Part shown: one piece after another, positions 45,226-53,111 of the stretch
Position numbering within the stretch: the stretch's first letter is position 1
Layout of the letters: the number at the start of each line of letters is the position of its first letter
Assembly (NCBI RefSeq): GCF_001431425.1
Contig: NZ_LDJG01000003.1
Coordinates: 124,001-188,000 of the forward strand
Source of the DNA: Stenotrophomonas nitritireducens
Lineage (GTDB): Bacteria; Pseudomonadota; Gammaproteobacteria; Xanthomonadales; Xanthomonadaceae
Reading direction: 5' to 3'
DNA length: 64,000 bases
Position numbers and translations under genes: made by a program
The notes under the pieces: generated by a model
Told to the model about the DNA's origin: nothing
The model's database searches: none
Seen by the model: only the letters and a program-made list of their open reading frames with translations

Positions 45226-46112
45226 CGACGTCCCCCCGCTTTCAGTAGCGGGGCCCTTTTGAGTCCAAATTTAATCGTAGCGGCTTTGGCCGCGAGTAGT
45301 TGGGCATGGGCGGCCGGCGTCAGACCTCCCAGGATCTTCTTCGGTCGTTCCTCGTTGTATTCCCGTCGCCAGGTTTCGATCTCGGTACGTGCGTGCAGCA
45401 GTGTGGGAAACCAGTGCTCGTTGAGGCATTCGTCGCGTAGGCGGCCGTTGAAACTCTCGATGTAGGCGTTCTGATTGGGCTTTCCTGGCTGGATCAAGCG
45501 CAACTGCACGCCTCGCTCGTAGGCCCACGCCACCATCGCCTTGCTACAGAACTCCTTGCCGTTGTCGGTCCGGATCACCTGCGGCAGGCCTCGGGTCAGC
45601 GCCAGCCGGTCCAGCACCCGTGCCACGCCGTGGCCGGAGATCGCCCGCTCCACCTCAATCGCTACCGCCTCATGTGTGGCATCGTCGACGATAGTCAGCG
45701 CCTTGATTACACGACCCTCGGCGGTGCGATCGAACACGAAGTCCATTGACCAGACCTGGTTGGCTGCCTCCGGCCGCAGCAACGGTTGACGCTCGCCCAG
45801 CAGAACTTTCTTCCGCTTGCGCCGACGCACCTGCAACTTGGCGTCCTGATACAAGCATTCCACCCGCTTGTAATTCACTGGCCACTGTTCCTGCCGCAGC
45901 TTCAGGTAGATCATCCCCACGCCGTAGCGCTTGTGTCGCTGTGCCAGCGCCAGGATCCTTTCGCGAAGTTCGATATTGCGATCGGGGCGCGGGGCATAGC
46001 GCAGTGCGCTGGCGCTCATCCGTACCACGGCCAATGCCCGCCTCTCTGTGAGCCCGCGCTCCATCAAATGCCGCACCAGCGTCCTGCGCGCCGGTGCGCT
46101 CACCACTTTTTT
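45165..46112 (-). CDS. IS3 transposase OrfB
   Basis: About 315 residues with the DDE core: [19 protein letters not shown] and [14 protein letters not shown]. It is made by -1 frameshifting from OrfA at a run of six A on the minus strand (46107-46112). The frame runs out of the IS through the inverted repeat and stops in the integrase fragment at 45165, so its last 20 or so residues are host-derived. Confidence 0.88.
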   Translation of the reverse strand, partial: KKVVSAPARRTLVRHLMERGLTERRALAVVRMSASALRYAPRPDRNIELRERILALAQRHKRYGVGMIYLKLRQEQWPVNYKRVECLYQDAKLQVRRRKRKKVLLGERQPLLRPEAANQVWSMDFVFDRTAEGRVIKALTIVDDATHEAVAIEVERAISGHGVARVLDRLALTRGLPQVIRTDNGKEFCSKAMVAWAYERGVQLRLIQPGKPNQNAYIESFNGRLRDECLNEHWFPTLLHARTEIETWRREYNEERPKKILGGLTPAAHAQLLAAKAATIKFGLKRAPLLKAGGRRCSKGSTLPMCPGDDPRFMP

Positions 46113-46431
46113 CGCAGGGCGTCCTTGATGACGTCGTTCTCCAGCAACTGCTCGGACAGCAGCTTCTTCAGCCGGGCATTCTCCGCCTCCAGCTCCTTGA
46201 GCCGCTTGGCCTCCGGCACACTCATGCCGCCGAATTTGCTGCGCCACAGGCAGTAGGACGCCTCACTGAACCCGTGTCGGCGGCACAACTCTTTCACCGC
46301 CATGCCGGCCTCTGCCTCACGCAGGAAGCCAATGATCTGTTCTTCGGAAAAGCGCTTCTTCACGTCCAATCTCCGTCTCGTTGGGGATTGAACTCCAAAT
46401 CACCGCGCTACTCAAAATAGGGGGGACGTCG
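45226..46431 (-). mobile_element. IS3-family insertion sequence, about 1.2 kb
   Basis: The ends carry inverted CGACGTCCCCCC (45226-45237 and 46420-46431), with further similarity inward (TTT..AGTAGCG). It encodes OrfA and OrfB on the minus strand. Size and proteins fit the IS407/IS51-like groups. I see no clear target-site duplication. Confidence 0.85.
46100..46369 (-). CDS. IS3 transposase OrfA
   Basis: An 89-residue helix-turn-helix protein: [40 protein letters not shown] and a leucine zipper ([16 protein letters not shown]). It overlaps OrfB at the AAAAAAG slippery site. Confidence 0.93.
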   Translation of the reverse strand: MDVKKRFSEEQIIGFLREAEAGMAVKELCRRHGFSEASYCLWRSKFGGMSVPEAKRLKELEAENARLKKLLSEQLLENDVIKDALRKKW

Positions 46432-46602
46432 CTCCTGAATAGAGAAGTTTCAAGTACAGAGCAACAGCTTAAAACAAGAGCCTAGAAGCAAGAGCCTAGA
46501 CGGTAACAGTACACATCGATACGTCAGCCCCAGAGTCCGAGGTCATCGCCTTGGGCTTTTTGCTTTCCAGCACCTAGCAATCGAATGAAGGGCTGCTCCT
46601 GG

Positions 46603-48219
46603 TCAAACAACCAAGCGCGGCGTAGTAGCAACACCAGCTACCGAAATCCGGAACCCACGTTGACTGAGGTTCTCAAACGTCTTCGACAAGTTCACCTTGC
46701 TGAAGAATGGCAGGTTCTGCTTCAGCGTTGCACTGTCTTCGCCGAGAATCAAAAACACAATTTCATAGTCCGCGCTCTTGATGTTACCCAAGGGTACAAG
46801 GTCACCAGCAGCAGCATCTACTCTGCGCAACACGGTCCGCGCCTTCTTCCGAAACTCTTTGTCGCCAAGCATGATCTCGGCAGCGACGCCTCCCTGAGCA
46901 AAGAGGTGGCTAAGTCCGGCTGAGCCGCCCTTGCGATGCTTCACATGGACCAGCTGTTTGGCTGGTGTCAGAAGATCGCAAAGCTCAATAGCTGAAGTGG
47001 TGCGGTTTGTCTTAACAAGCTGTTTGTCCATCAGGAAATAGCCATGCGCCTCGGCTGCACGACTGTTGTAGTCACCCTCCGACTCAATTTTTTCCTTCCC
47101 ACCCTCTTCCCAAACCTCCACTGCTGGAAATGGAAGAGCCGACACCGGAATCGACTTCAAAGTCTCGGTGATTCGCCCGATAAATGAACCGTCGACCTCA
47201 TACCATTTCCCATCAAAGACGATTTTTGTTTTATCGCCATCGATGATCTCGAAGTAGATGCAACGATACACCGAGTGCTCGGTGATCTCGCCATCAACGT
47301 CATGAACAAACAGCTTGTCCCGCTTGAGTCCATCGACAGTTAGAGCGCCGAGATCATGGATGTTGTCGATGTAGTCTGCGGCATCGATGACGGGACGTAC
47401 ACTACCCTTGCCACGCGTAAAGCTAAATCCCAAGATCTCGTCCCACGCACCAATCTCCGGCAGTGTGATCATAAAGCCAGGATCATGCCTGGTGACAGCT
47501 TCGACCAACTCCAAGTTCAGCTGATCAATCAACGCTTCGTCCTTGATCTTGCGAACATTGTCTACCCAAGAAAATGATTTTTTGTAATCTTCATTGGCAT
47601 AGTAGCCTTTGATTCGACGCGCCAACCCAGGAAGATCTGCAACCTCCATTTCGATACCGAACGAGAACGCGGCGTCACCTCCAGATATATGTTCGAGGTC
47701 AATACCCTGCTTGGGGACGCCCGTCACAGCACGGAGCACGTCACGCAGGATGTCAATGCCAAAAACGCTCACCTCCGAGTCACGAGCGGCCTGCGACTTC
47801 TTCTGAACCGGCTGATCCTCGAGGGTATGCAAGTCAACGCTACGCAGTGACTTTTCGTCGAGCGTATTCAGTGCAGTGCGCAGCCCAAAGTCCTGCACGA
47901 ATAGCGATTGCTCCAGCAGGTACCGGCCGTATCCAAAGGTGAAAGCGAAGACATCACCATCAACTCGAACCAAGAGCACCGCCGAACTAGAACGGTTCGC
48001 CAAGCCAGGCACATCGAGTCCCGCCGCCTCATCGAGAACTCCGCCCCAAGTTGGCCTCTTCTCCGTACTTCGCTTCACGTACAGCGCGCCATCGATACCT
48101 ACAACGGGTACTGTTGGATACATATCCACTGGGACGTTAGCGAGTAAATTCGCAAATGTCTGTCCATCGATCAACGGCTTAGCCATAAAAACGTTCAGCC
48201 GGCGGTATCCCTTCGCCAT
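46603..48219 (-). CDS. TIGR04141/DUF6119 family sporadically distributed protein
   Basis: A 538-residue soluble protein. It shows the family features: SVFGIDILRDVLRAVTGVP, a central DGKWYEVDGSFIGRI, then AIELCDLLTPAKQLVHVKHR and GGSAGLSHLFAQGGVAAEIM. Members occur patchily in bacterial islands, often beside restriction or other defence genes. No activity is established. ATG 48219 begins MAKGYRRLNVF. It is the largest cargo gene here, convergent with the IS and divergent from the next cargo genes. Confidence 0.8.
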   Translation of the reverse strand: MAKGYRRLNVFMAKPLIDGQTFANLLANVPVDMYPTVPVVGIDGALYVKRSTEKRPTWGGVLDEAAGLDVPGLANRSSSAVLLVRVDGDVFAFTFGYGRYLLEQSLFVQDFGLRTALNTLDEKSLRSVDLHTLEDQPVQKKSQAARDSEVSVFGIDILRDVLRAVTGVPKQGIDLEHISGGDAAFSFGIEMEVADLPGLARRIKGYYANEDYKKSFSWVDNVRKIKDEALIDQLNLELVEAVTRHDPGFMITLPEIGAWDEILGFSFTRGKGSVRPVIDAADYIDNIHDLGALTVDGLKRDKLFVHDVDGEITEHSVYRCIYFEIIDGDKTKIVFDGKWYEVDGSFIGRITETLKSIPVSALPFPAVEVWEEGGKEKIESEGDYNSRAAEAHGYFLMDKQLVKTNRTTSAIELCDLLTPAKQLVHVKHRKGGSAGLSHLFAQGGVAAEIMLGDKEFRKKARTVLRRVDAAAGDLVPLGNIKSADYEIVFLILGEDSATLKQNLPFFSKVNLSKTFENLSQRGFRISVAGVATTPRLVV

Positions 48220-48936
48220 TCTACATTCCCCTGTTCCAGACCCTATCGACAGCCCAGTGATGCAGGCTGCCACACGGGCGGAGCATATCAAACAAGGAAC
48301 GCACCGGCACCCCGACAGAAACGCAGTTTATCTTCGAAGGAAACTAGCACACCAACAGCAATGACTCTTACGATCGCCACGCAATCACCAGCCACGGCAA
48401 AGCTCTTGGCATCTCAGCTTTTTACAGTCTTACCATGAAGTGATTTCGTCATGATGCGTTACACATACGTCGCCACTGCATGCGTCGATGACACTCTGGA
48501 TCTAAACCAACGTACCCGTAATGAAGTCGAGCCCAACACCATGCGCGACCAGTGCAATCGACTCGATCCGTCGTTGCATGCTGCATGCAGCTTTGCTCGC
48601 GAGCACAGCGCTTTACTTCAGATATCACATGAAAGCACTGCAAACACGAAATCGATGACACAACCCGCATCGGATCCAAACATGAGCCCGCTCCCGCAGC
48701 GCCAACTACTCATGCAAAACGCAAGTCAAACGCATGCGCGAACGGCGTAATGTGCGGCATGCAGGCGGCGGTGGCTTGGTAGATTCCTGCAACGGTGCGG
48801 ATCTGTCGCCATGTATGAAGTGCTGGCGTAGGTTTGGCTTTGCACCTATGGCGAAAATTTTCGTGCGGCCGTTCCGTCTCATCCAGTGCGACAACTTCCA
48901 CAGAAGATCAGGGTATCAACCAAAAGGAGCAAGACG
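48220..48936. other. 717-bp gap with no recognisable gene
   Basis: Sits between divergent cargo genes. Short frames on both strands lack family motifs. A palindromic TGCATGCTGCATGCA lies at about 48576-48590. Probably promoters for both sides plus decayed sequence. Confidence 0.4.
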
Positions 48937-49275
48937 ATGGACCGTTGGACTTGGATGGCAGTACGGATGTACGCACCGGCTTTGGGGCTATTGGCCGCAT
49001 CGATGCTGGCAACTTTCGCCATCGAAGGCATGCGACAGTCCGTATTGCTTGCAGGCGCGCACCAAACGGCTCAATGGTTACCGATGATTGGCTTCGGCGT
49101 GGGAGCACTGTGGATGTTGATCACGACCTACAGGCTATGGCGCTGGAACCGAGGCGAAAGCACCGACGCTTGCGAGTGCGGCGGACTGCTAGGTCGAGAG
49201 CGCGGAGGTCGATATGGCGCATATCGAAAGTGCCTGGCTTGCGCTCGAAACATCAACGAACGCTATTGGCGGTGA
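48937..49275 (+). CDS. small membrane protein with C-terminal zinc-ribbon-like cysteines
   Basis: A 112-residue protein with two membrane helices (YAPALGLLAASMLATFAI and PMIGFGVGALWMLITTY) and a cytoplasmic tail with CECGG and CLACAR, a four-cysteine zinc-ribbon pattern. A strong AAAGGAG precedes ATG 48937. It lies 56 bp upstream of the NDT/TIR-like gene and may be its operon partner. No known family recognised. Confidence 0.7.
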   Translation: MDRWTWMAVRMYAPALGLLAASMLATFAIEGMRQSVLLAGAHQTAQWLPMIGFGVGALWMLITTYRLWRWNRGESTDACECGGLLGRERGGRYGAYRKCLACARNINERYWR

Positions 49276-49331
49276 CAATGTTGAAAAGGCTAGCATGCGT
49301 TTAGACTCGGGAAAAATCGCTGGAGGTCAGC

Positions 49332-50153
49332 TTGACAACCTGTTTTGTGATTCAGCCCTTCGACGGGGGCAAATTCGACAAGCGATTCAATGACTGTCTC
49401 AAGCCAGCTATTGAGGACGCAGGACTCATTCCATATAGGGTGGATGGTGATCCATCTGCGGAGGTACTGATTTCCTCGATTGAGGATGGGATAAAAAATG
49501 CCGCCATATGCCTTGCGGAGATTACGGCAGACAATGCTAACGTATGGTACGAGCTTGGATTCGCTTTTGCGCTCGGCAAGCCTATAGTGATGGTCTGTGC
49601 CAGTGACAGACAGAAGTTCCCGTTCGACATTCAACATCGAAGCGTGATTGTGTATCGCACGGAGTCAACGAGCGATTTCAATGAACTTCGCAATCGCATC
49701 ACAGACACATTGAAGGCGCGGCTGTCAAAGACCGAGATGCTCAAGCAAGCGGCGGAAAATGAGCTGATCTCTGAGGTAAACGGCGTGTCGCATCCCGAGA
49801 TGGTCCTTATCGCCGCAGTCGCCTCAGAAGCAAGCAAGCCGACGGACGCCACTAACCTATGGTCGGTTAAACAGTCAGTGGAGCGCCAAGGCATCACTCC
49901 TTTGGGTTGCCAGTTGGCGCTGCGAAGACTTCTCAATCGAGAATTTGCCGAGATCAGCGCAATCGACGGCGAGTACGAACAATACGACGGGATCCGATTG
50001 ACCAACCGGGCATGGCAATGGATCGATGCAAATGACGGCTTGTTTGTAACGAGCAAGCCAAAGAACAAGCCTGATGCATCGACTGGTTCGCGGGTGGCCA
50101 ATCGTCCTGCATCCATTCCAGATGACTTTATGGACGACGACATTCCGTTCTAG
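49332..50153 (+). CDS. nucleoside deoxyribosyltransferase/TIR-like protein with SSB-like C-terminal tip
   Basis: A 273-residue protein. Residues 1-130 form a Rossmann-like domain of the NDT/TIR-like group: CFVIQPFDGGKFDKRFN, a VDGD turn, then ADNANVWYELGFAFALGKP with Glu74 at the likely catalytic position for a nucleoside or NAD glycosidic bond. Residues 150-240 look like a winged helix. The last ten residues DDFMDDDIPF copy the acidic tip by which SSB recruits repair proteins. The start is TTG 49332, with GGAGG 5 nt upstream. A nucleotide-cleaving defence effector is plausible. The function is inference. Confidence 0.75.
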   Translation: MTTCFVIQPFDGGKFDKRFNDCLKPAIEDAGLIPYRVDGDPSAEVLISSIEDGIKNAAICLAEITADNANVWYELGFAFALGKPIVMVCASDRQKFPFDIQHRSVIVYRTESTSDFNELRNRITDTLKARLSKTEMLKQAAENELISEVNGVSHPEMVLIAAVASEASKPTDATNLWSVKQSVERQGITPLGCQLALRRLLNREFAEISAIDGEYEQYDGIRLTNRAWQWIDANDGLFVTSKPKNKPDASTGSRVANRPASIPDDFMDDDIPF

Positions 50154-50182
50154 GCTGCCCGCATCCCTGCCATCACTTGCCT

Positions 50183-50275
50183 GCCGGCTTACAGGCCATT
50201 TATAGCCCCTGAAAACTGGCCAACTCTTTATTCCACAAGGTGATCTCCAGCCCATCGCTCGCATGACTGATGCGA
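50183..50275 (+). repeat. diverged direct repeat, left of the HNH gene
   Basis: CCGGCTTACAGGCCATTT followed downstream by CCACAAGG and GCTCGCATGACTGATGCG aligns, by eye at roughly two-thirds identity, with 51765-51863. Both copies have the same orientation and flank the HNH gene. The remaining bases between 50154 and 50397 hold no gene. Confidence 0.5.
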
Positions 50276-50397
50276 CGCTCTGAGGTTCAAGCGATCAACG
50301 AGGCCAGTCCATGCAAATGAGGCTGGTCCTCCTCCCCGACCGCCCTACGCAAAGCGCCCGCATCTTGGTGCGGCATAGATGATGCGTCCCCCGGCTG

Positions 50398-51618
50398 TCA
50401 CCAGGCACACATCGCACGGTGTCGCCCAAGCTCAATAGAACTGGGGCGTTGATGTGGGAGCTTGGTATCAATCAGTCTGCGACCTGTAAGAGCCTCGTAC
50501 TCAGTTCCCTTCAGTGCCGGTGACGTTTCGACGGTCATTGTGTCCGGATTGACTGCGATCAGCTTCAGGTCGAAGAGGGTGTGGATGTCGGCTCTGAGCA
50601 GCAGCCCGTTAGAGCACACATTGGTCTGATCGCCCTTGTAGCCAAAAATATGTGCAGCTTCCAGGATGGCCTCAACCTGACATTCCGTGATCGCGCATGT
50701 CTTGTTGTATGCATCCAGCAAGGCGTTCCGGAACTTCCGCTGCCCGCGTCGACGGACGATGGTTGCCATAACGCGGTCACGCTCATCCTGCTGGTCAGTG
50801 GAATCGAATGCGCCACTATCCTCGGCTTCAGTCTGCGCGGCATCTATTGCATCCGCTATCGGGTCCGACTTCAATCGAACCGAGAGCTGCGTTCTGCTGA
50901 CCTCTACTGGGGCAAGGTAGATCTCCCACGTGCCGTGTACTGCCTGGTCGTAAAGCTCGTAAGTGGCGCTTGAGCCTTTGCCAACCTTGAACAGTCGATC
51001 ACAGTCGTGATCGCTATCGGTTGTCCTCGGTGTTTTGTTGTAGCTGTGAGACGTCCGGGATGGGCTGTTGACCGAGAGTAGGTCCAGGTCAGTTCCGGCA
51101 TTGCTGGGGTTGTAGTCCGGCTTGTGCTTGAGGATGAAGTCACGGACTTCGGATGCGGTTGCGCGCCCATCAAGTCCTGCAACCGCATCCAAGGCGAGTT
51201 GGCGCGTCGTTGTGGACTTTGCGGCGGTAGCTCGGACGAGTTGAAACGTAGTAGGGCCGCCACCGGAGTGGCTGACGTACTCGAAGGGGCCTTGATAGAC
51301 GAAGCCTGCGCCGGGGTACTGGTACTTACGCATCCTGTGGAAAAGGATCAGTTCGTTGCCGTGAGCCTGGTGGTGCAGGATGTAGTGGTCAGTCCGGCCC
51401 ATCGTCTGTCCCTGCATGGTCAGGGTGTCGCCATCCAGATGGTCGTGGTATTGCGTCCTGTCGGCGGTCTTGTCCTCGGTCACAAAGAGCCAGACCGACT
51501 GGTACCCCTTGTGCGGAAAGATGCCGTTGTTGAGCGTGGCGTCAGTGATTCCGAACAGCGCGCGGAGCTGATCACGGGTGTAGACCTTGCCAATTTCAAG
51601 CTTTTGAGATGATTTCAT
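50398..51618 (-). CDS. HNH endonuclease with N-terminal modified-base-reader-like domain
   Basis: A 406-residue protein. The N-terminal third (IGKVYTRDQLRALFGITDAT, YHDHLDGDTLTMQGQTMGRT, YQGPFEYVS) resembles the SRA/PUA-like domain found in front of HNH nucleases of type IV-like restriction systems. The C-terminal HNH motif is CQVEAILEAAHI, then SNGLLLRADIHTLFD. Such proteins cut DNA carrying modified bases. Which modification it reads is unknown. It stands on the opposite strand to the preceding two cargo genes. Confidence 0.8.
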   Translation of the reverse strand: MKSSQKLEIGKVYTRDQLRALFGITDATLNNGIFPHKGYQSVWLFVTEDKTADRTQYHDHLDGDTLTMQGQTMGRTDHYILHHQAHGNELILFHRMRKYQYPGAGFVYQGPFEYVSHSGGGPTTFQLVRATAAKSTTTRQLALDAVAGLDGRATASEVRDFILKHKPDYNPSNAGTDLDLLSVNSPSRTSHSYNKTPRTTDSDHDCDRLFKVGKGSSATYELYDQAVHGTWEIYLAPVEVSRTQLSVRLKSDPIADAIDAAQTEAEDSGAFDSTDQQDERDRVMATIVRRRGQRKFRNALLDAYNKTCAITECQVEAILEAAHIFGYKGDQTNVCSNGLLLRADIHTLFDLKLIAVNPDTMTVETSPALKGTEYEALTGRRLIDTKLPHQRPSSIELGRHRAMCAW

Positions 51619-52037
51619 GGATCCATCCGCTGATTAATTCCAAAGAGCCTGCTGGCACTCAAGTGCCAGCAGCATGTCGCGCGATGATAATTAATTGATC
51701 GGGTAGGGGTTTCGTAGCCTGAGTGGCCAGCTTGCGAACGCGATGCCCTGTTTCCTAGCTGTAAGCCCGGCTTATAGGCCACTTCCCGCCCATGCGACTC
51801 GGACCTAACTGATTGTTCCGCAAGGCAGATACGGCCCCTCCTGCTCGCATGAAGTATGCGCACCGCCGAATGCCGTCCCTCTGCCCCTCCGAGCAAGAAC
51901 CACACCGCTGCAAACGAGGACAATCCACATCCTCGATATCTCAGGGCTATCGACTACCATCAACCCGGTTTAGGTGGCACTTACCCCGCCCCGTCGCAAG
52001 ACCGGGCCAAGCAGCCGATCAGGCACAATCCCCGCCC
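51619..52037. other. island right end, no gene
   Basis: Contains the promoter region of the HNH gene, a palindrome CTGCTGGCACTCAAGTGCCAGCAG (about 51651-51674, 10-bp arms), the diverged repeat, and the new upstream region of the restored TRIC gene. Confidence 0.5.
51765..51863 (+). repeat. diverged direct repeat, right of the HNH gene
   Basis: CCGGCTTATAGGCCACTT, then CCGCAAGG and GCTCGCATGAAGTATGCG, partner of 50183-50275. The two copies bracket the 1.2-kb HNH gene. Confidence 0.5.
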
Positions 52038-52682
52038 ATGAACACGCTCGTCCTGATCCTCGACCTCATCGGCACCTTCGTCTTCGCCCTGTCCGGCGCG
52101 ACGATGGGGGTGCGCCGGCGGCTGGACATCTTCGGCGTGCTGGTGCTGTCTTTTGCCGCCGCACTGGCCGGCGGCATTACCCGCGACCTGCTGATCGGCG
52201 CCACGCCGGTGGCCGCGATCAGCGACTGGCGCTATCCGGCCATCACCCTGCTGGCCGGCGTGGTCACCTTCTTCTGGGCGCCGCTGATCGAACGGCTGCA
52301 GTACCCGGTGCGCATGTTCGATGCGATGGGCCTGGCGCTGTTCGCCGTGGCCGGCACGCAGAAGGCGCTGGCCTTCGGCATCGCCCCGCCGATGGCCGCC
52401 GCGCTGGGCATGCTCACCGGCATCGGCGGCGGCATCGCCCGAGACGTGCTGCTGGCGCAGGTGCCGCTGGTGCTGCAGGCCGAGCTGTATGCGGTGGCCG
52501 CGCTGGCCGGCGCGGCGGTGGTGGCCCTGGGCTACTGGCTCCGGCTGCCGGCCCTGCCCTGCGCGCTGGCCGGTGCGGGGCTGTGCTTCGGGCTGCGGAT
52601 GATGGCCATGCACTACGGCTGGCACCTGCCGGTGGCGCTGCAGTCCTCCGATCCGCCGCCGCCGGAAGGTCCGCGCCGCTGA
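52038..52682 (+). CDS. TRIC channel family (UPF0126/YicG) membrane protein, restored copy
   Basis: A 214-residue membrane protein with two repeats of three helices, the UPF0126 pattern (LDLIGTFVFALSGATMG and later ALFAVAGTQKALAFGI; GGITRDLL and GGGIARDVLL mark the repeats). Bacterial TRICs are monovalent cation channels. Its 5' 285 bp come from the island side, and the rest is the original host gene downstream of the junction at 52324. Confidence 0.92.
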   Translation: MNTLVLILDLIGTFVFALSGATMGVRRRLDIFGVLVLSFAAALAGGITRDLLIGATPVAAISDWRYPAITLLAGVVTFFWAPLIERLQYPVRMFDAMGLALFAVAGTQKALAFGIAPPMAAALGMLTGIGGGIARDVLLAQVPLVLQAELYAVAALAGAAVVALGYWLRLPALPCALAGAGLCFGLRMMAMHYGWHLPVALQSSDPPPPEGPRR

Positions 52683-52743
52683 GGTGACGGGACGCTCACG
52701 ACGCCTGCGCCATGGTTGGGCTCCTTTCCTGCAGGAGAACGCC

Positions 52744-53061
52744 ATGGCCGCGGAACGTTCCGACACCCTGATCGGCGACGATGTGGTGCGCATGCTCGGT
52801 GCGCAGGGCCAGACCTCGCAGGTACTGGCGCAGGTCAAGGACGGCCATGTCACCCTGTCCGGCGACGTGCCGGATGCAGCGGCGAAACAGCAGGTGGAAG
52901 CGCAGGTGGCCGCCATCGAGGGCGTGCGCGGCGTGCGCAGCCACCTCAACATCGACAGCGGCCGGCGCTCCTTCGGCCCGCGTGGCCGGGCCGTGCGCGA
53001 CAACCCGGACGGCACCGACGACGCACGCATGGGCGACATCGACCTGGACGAAAACGGCTGA
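52744..53061 (+). CDS. BON-domain protein
   Basis: A 105-residue protein: one BON domain (VKDGHVTLSGDVPDAAAKQQ, then IEGVRGVRSHLNI) followed by an acidic tail. It lacks a signal peptide. BON domains bind membranes or lipids in stress responses. CAGGAG lies before ATG 52744. Confidence 0.85.
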   Translation: MAAERSDTLIGDDVVRMLGAQGQTSQVLAQVKDGHVTLSGDVPDAAAKQQVEAQVAAIEGVRGVRSHLNIDSGRRSFGPRGRAVRDNPDGTDDARMGDIDLDENG

Positions 53062-53111
53062 ACCCGGCGGGCAGCAGGTAACCTGATCCGGCCCTGCCGC
53101 CCGAGTCCCGC

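Noticed and set aside
48449..48901. Several short open frames in the island gap
   Set aside because: No ribosome sites, no family motifs and overlapping opposite-strand frames.
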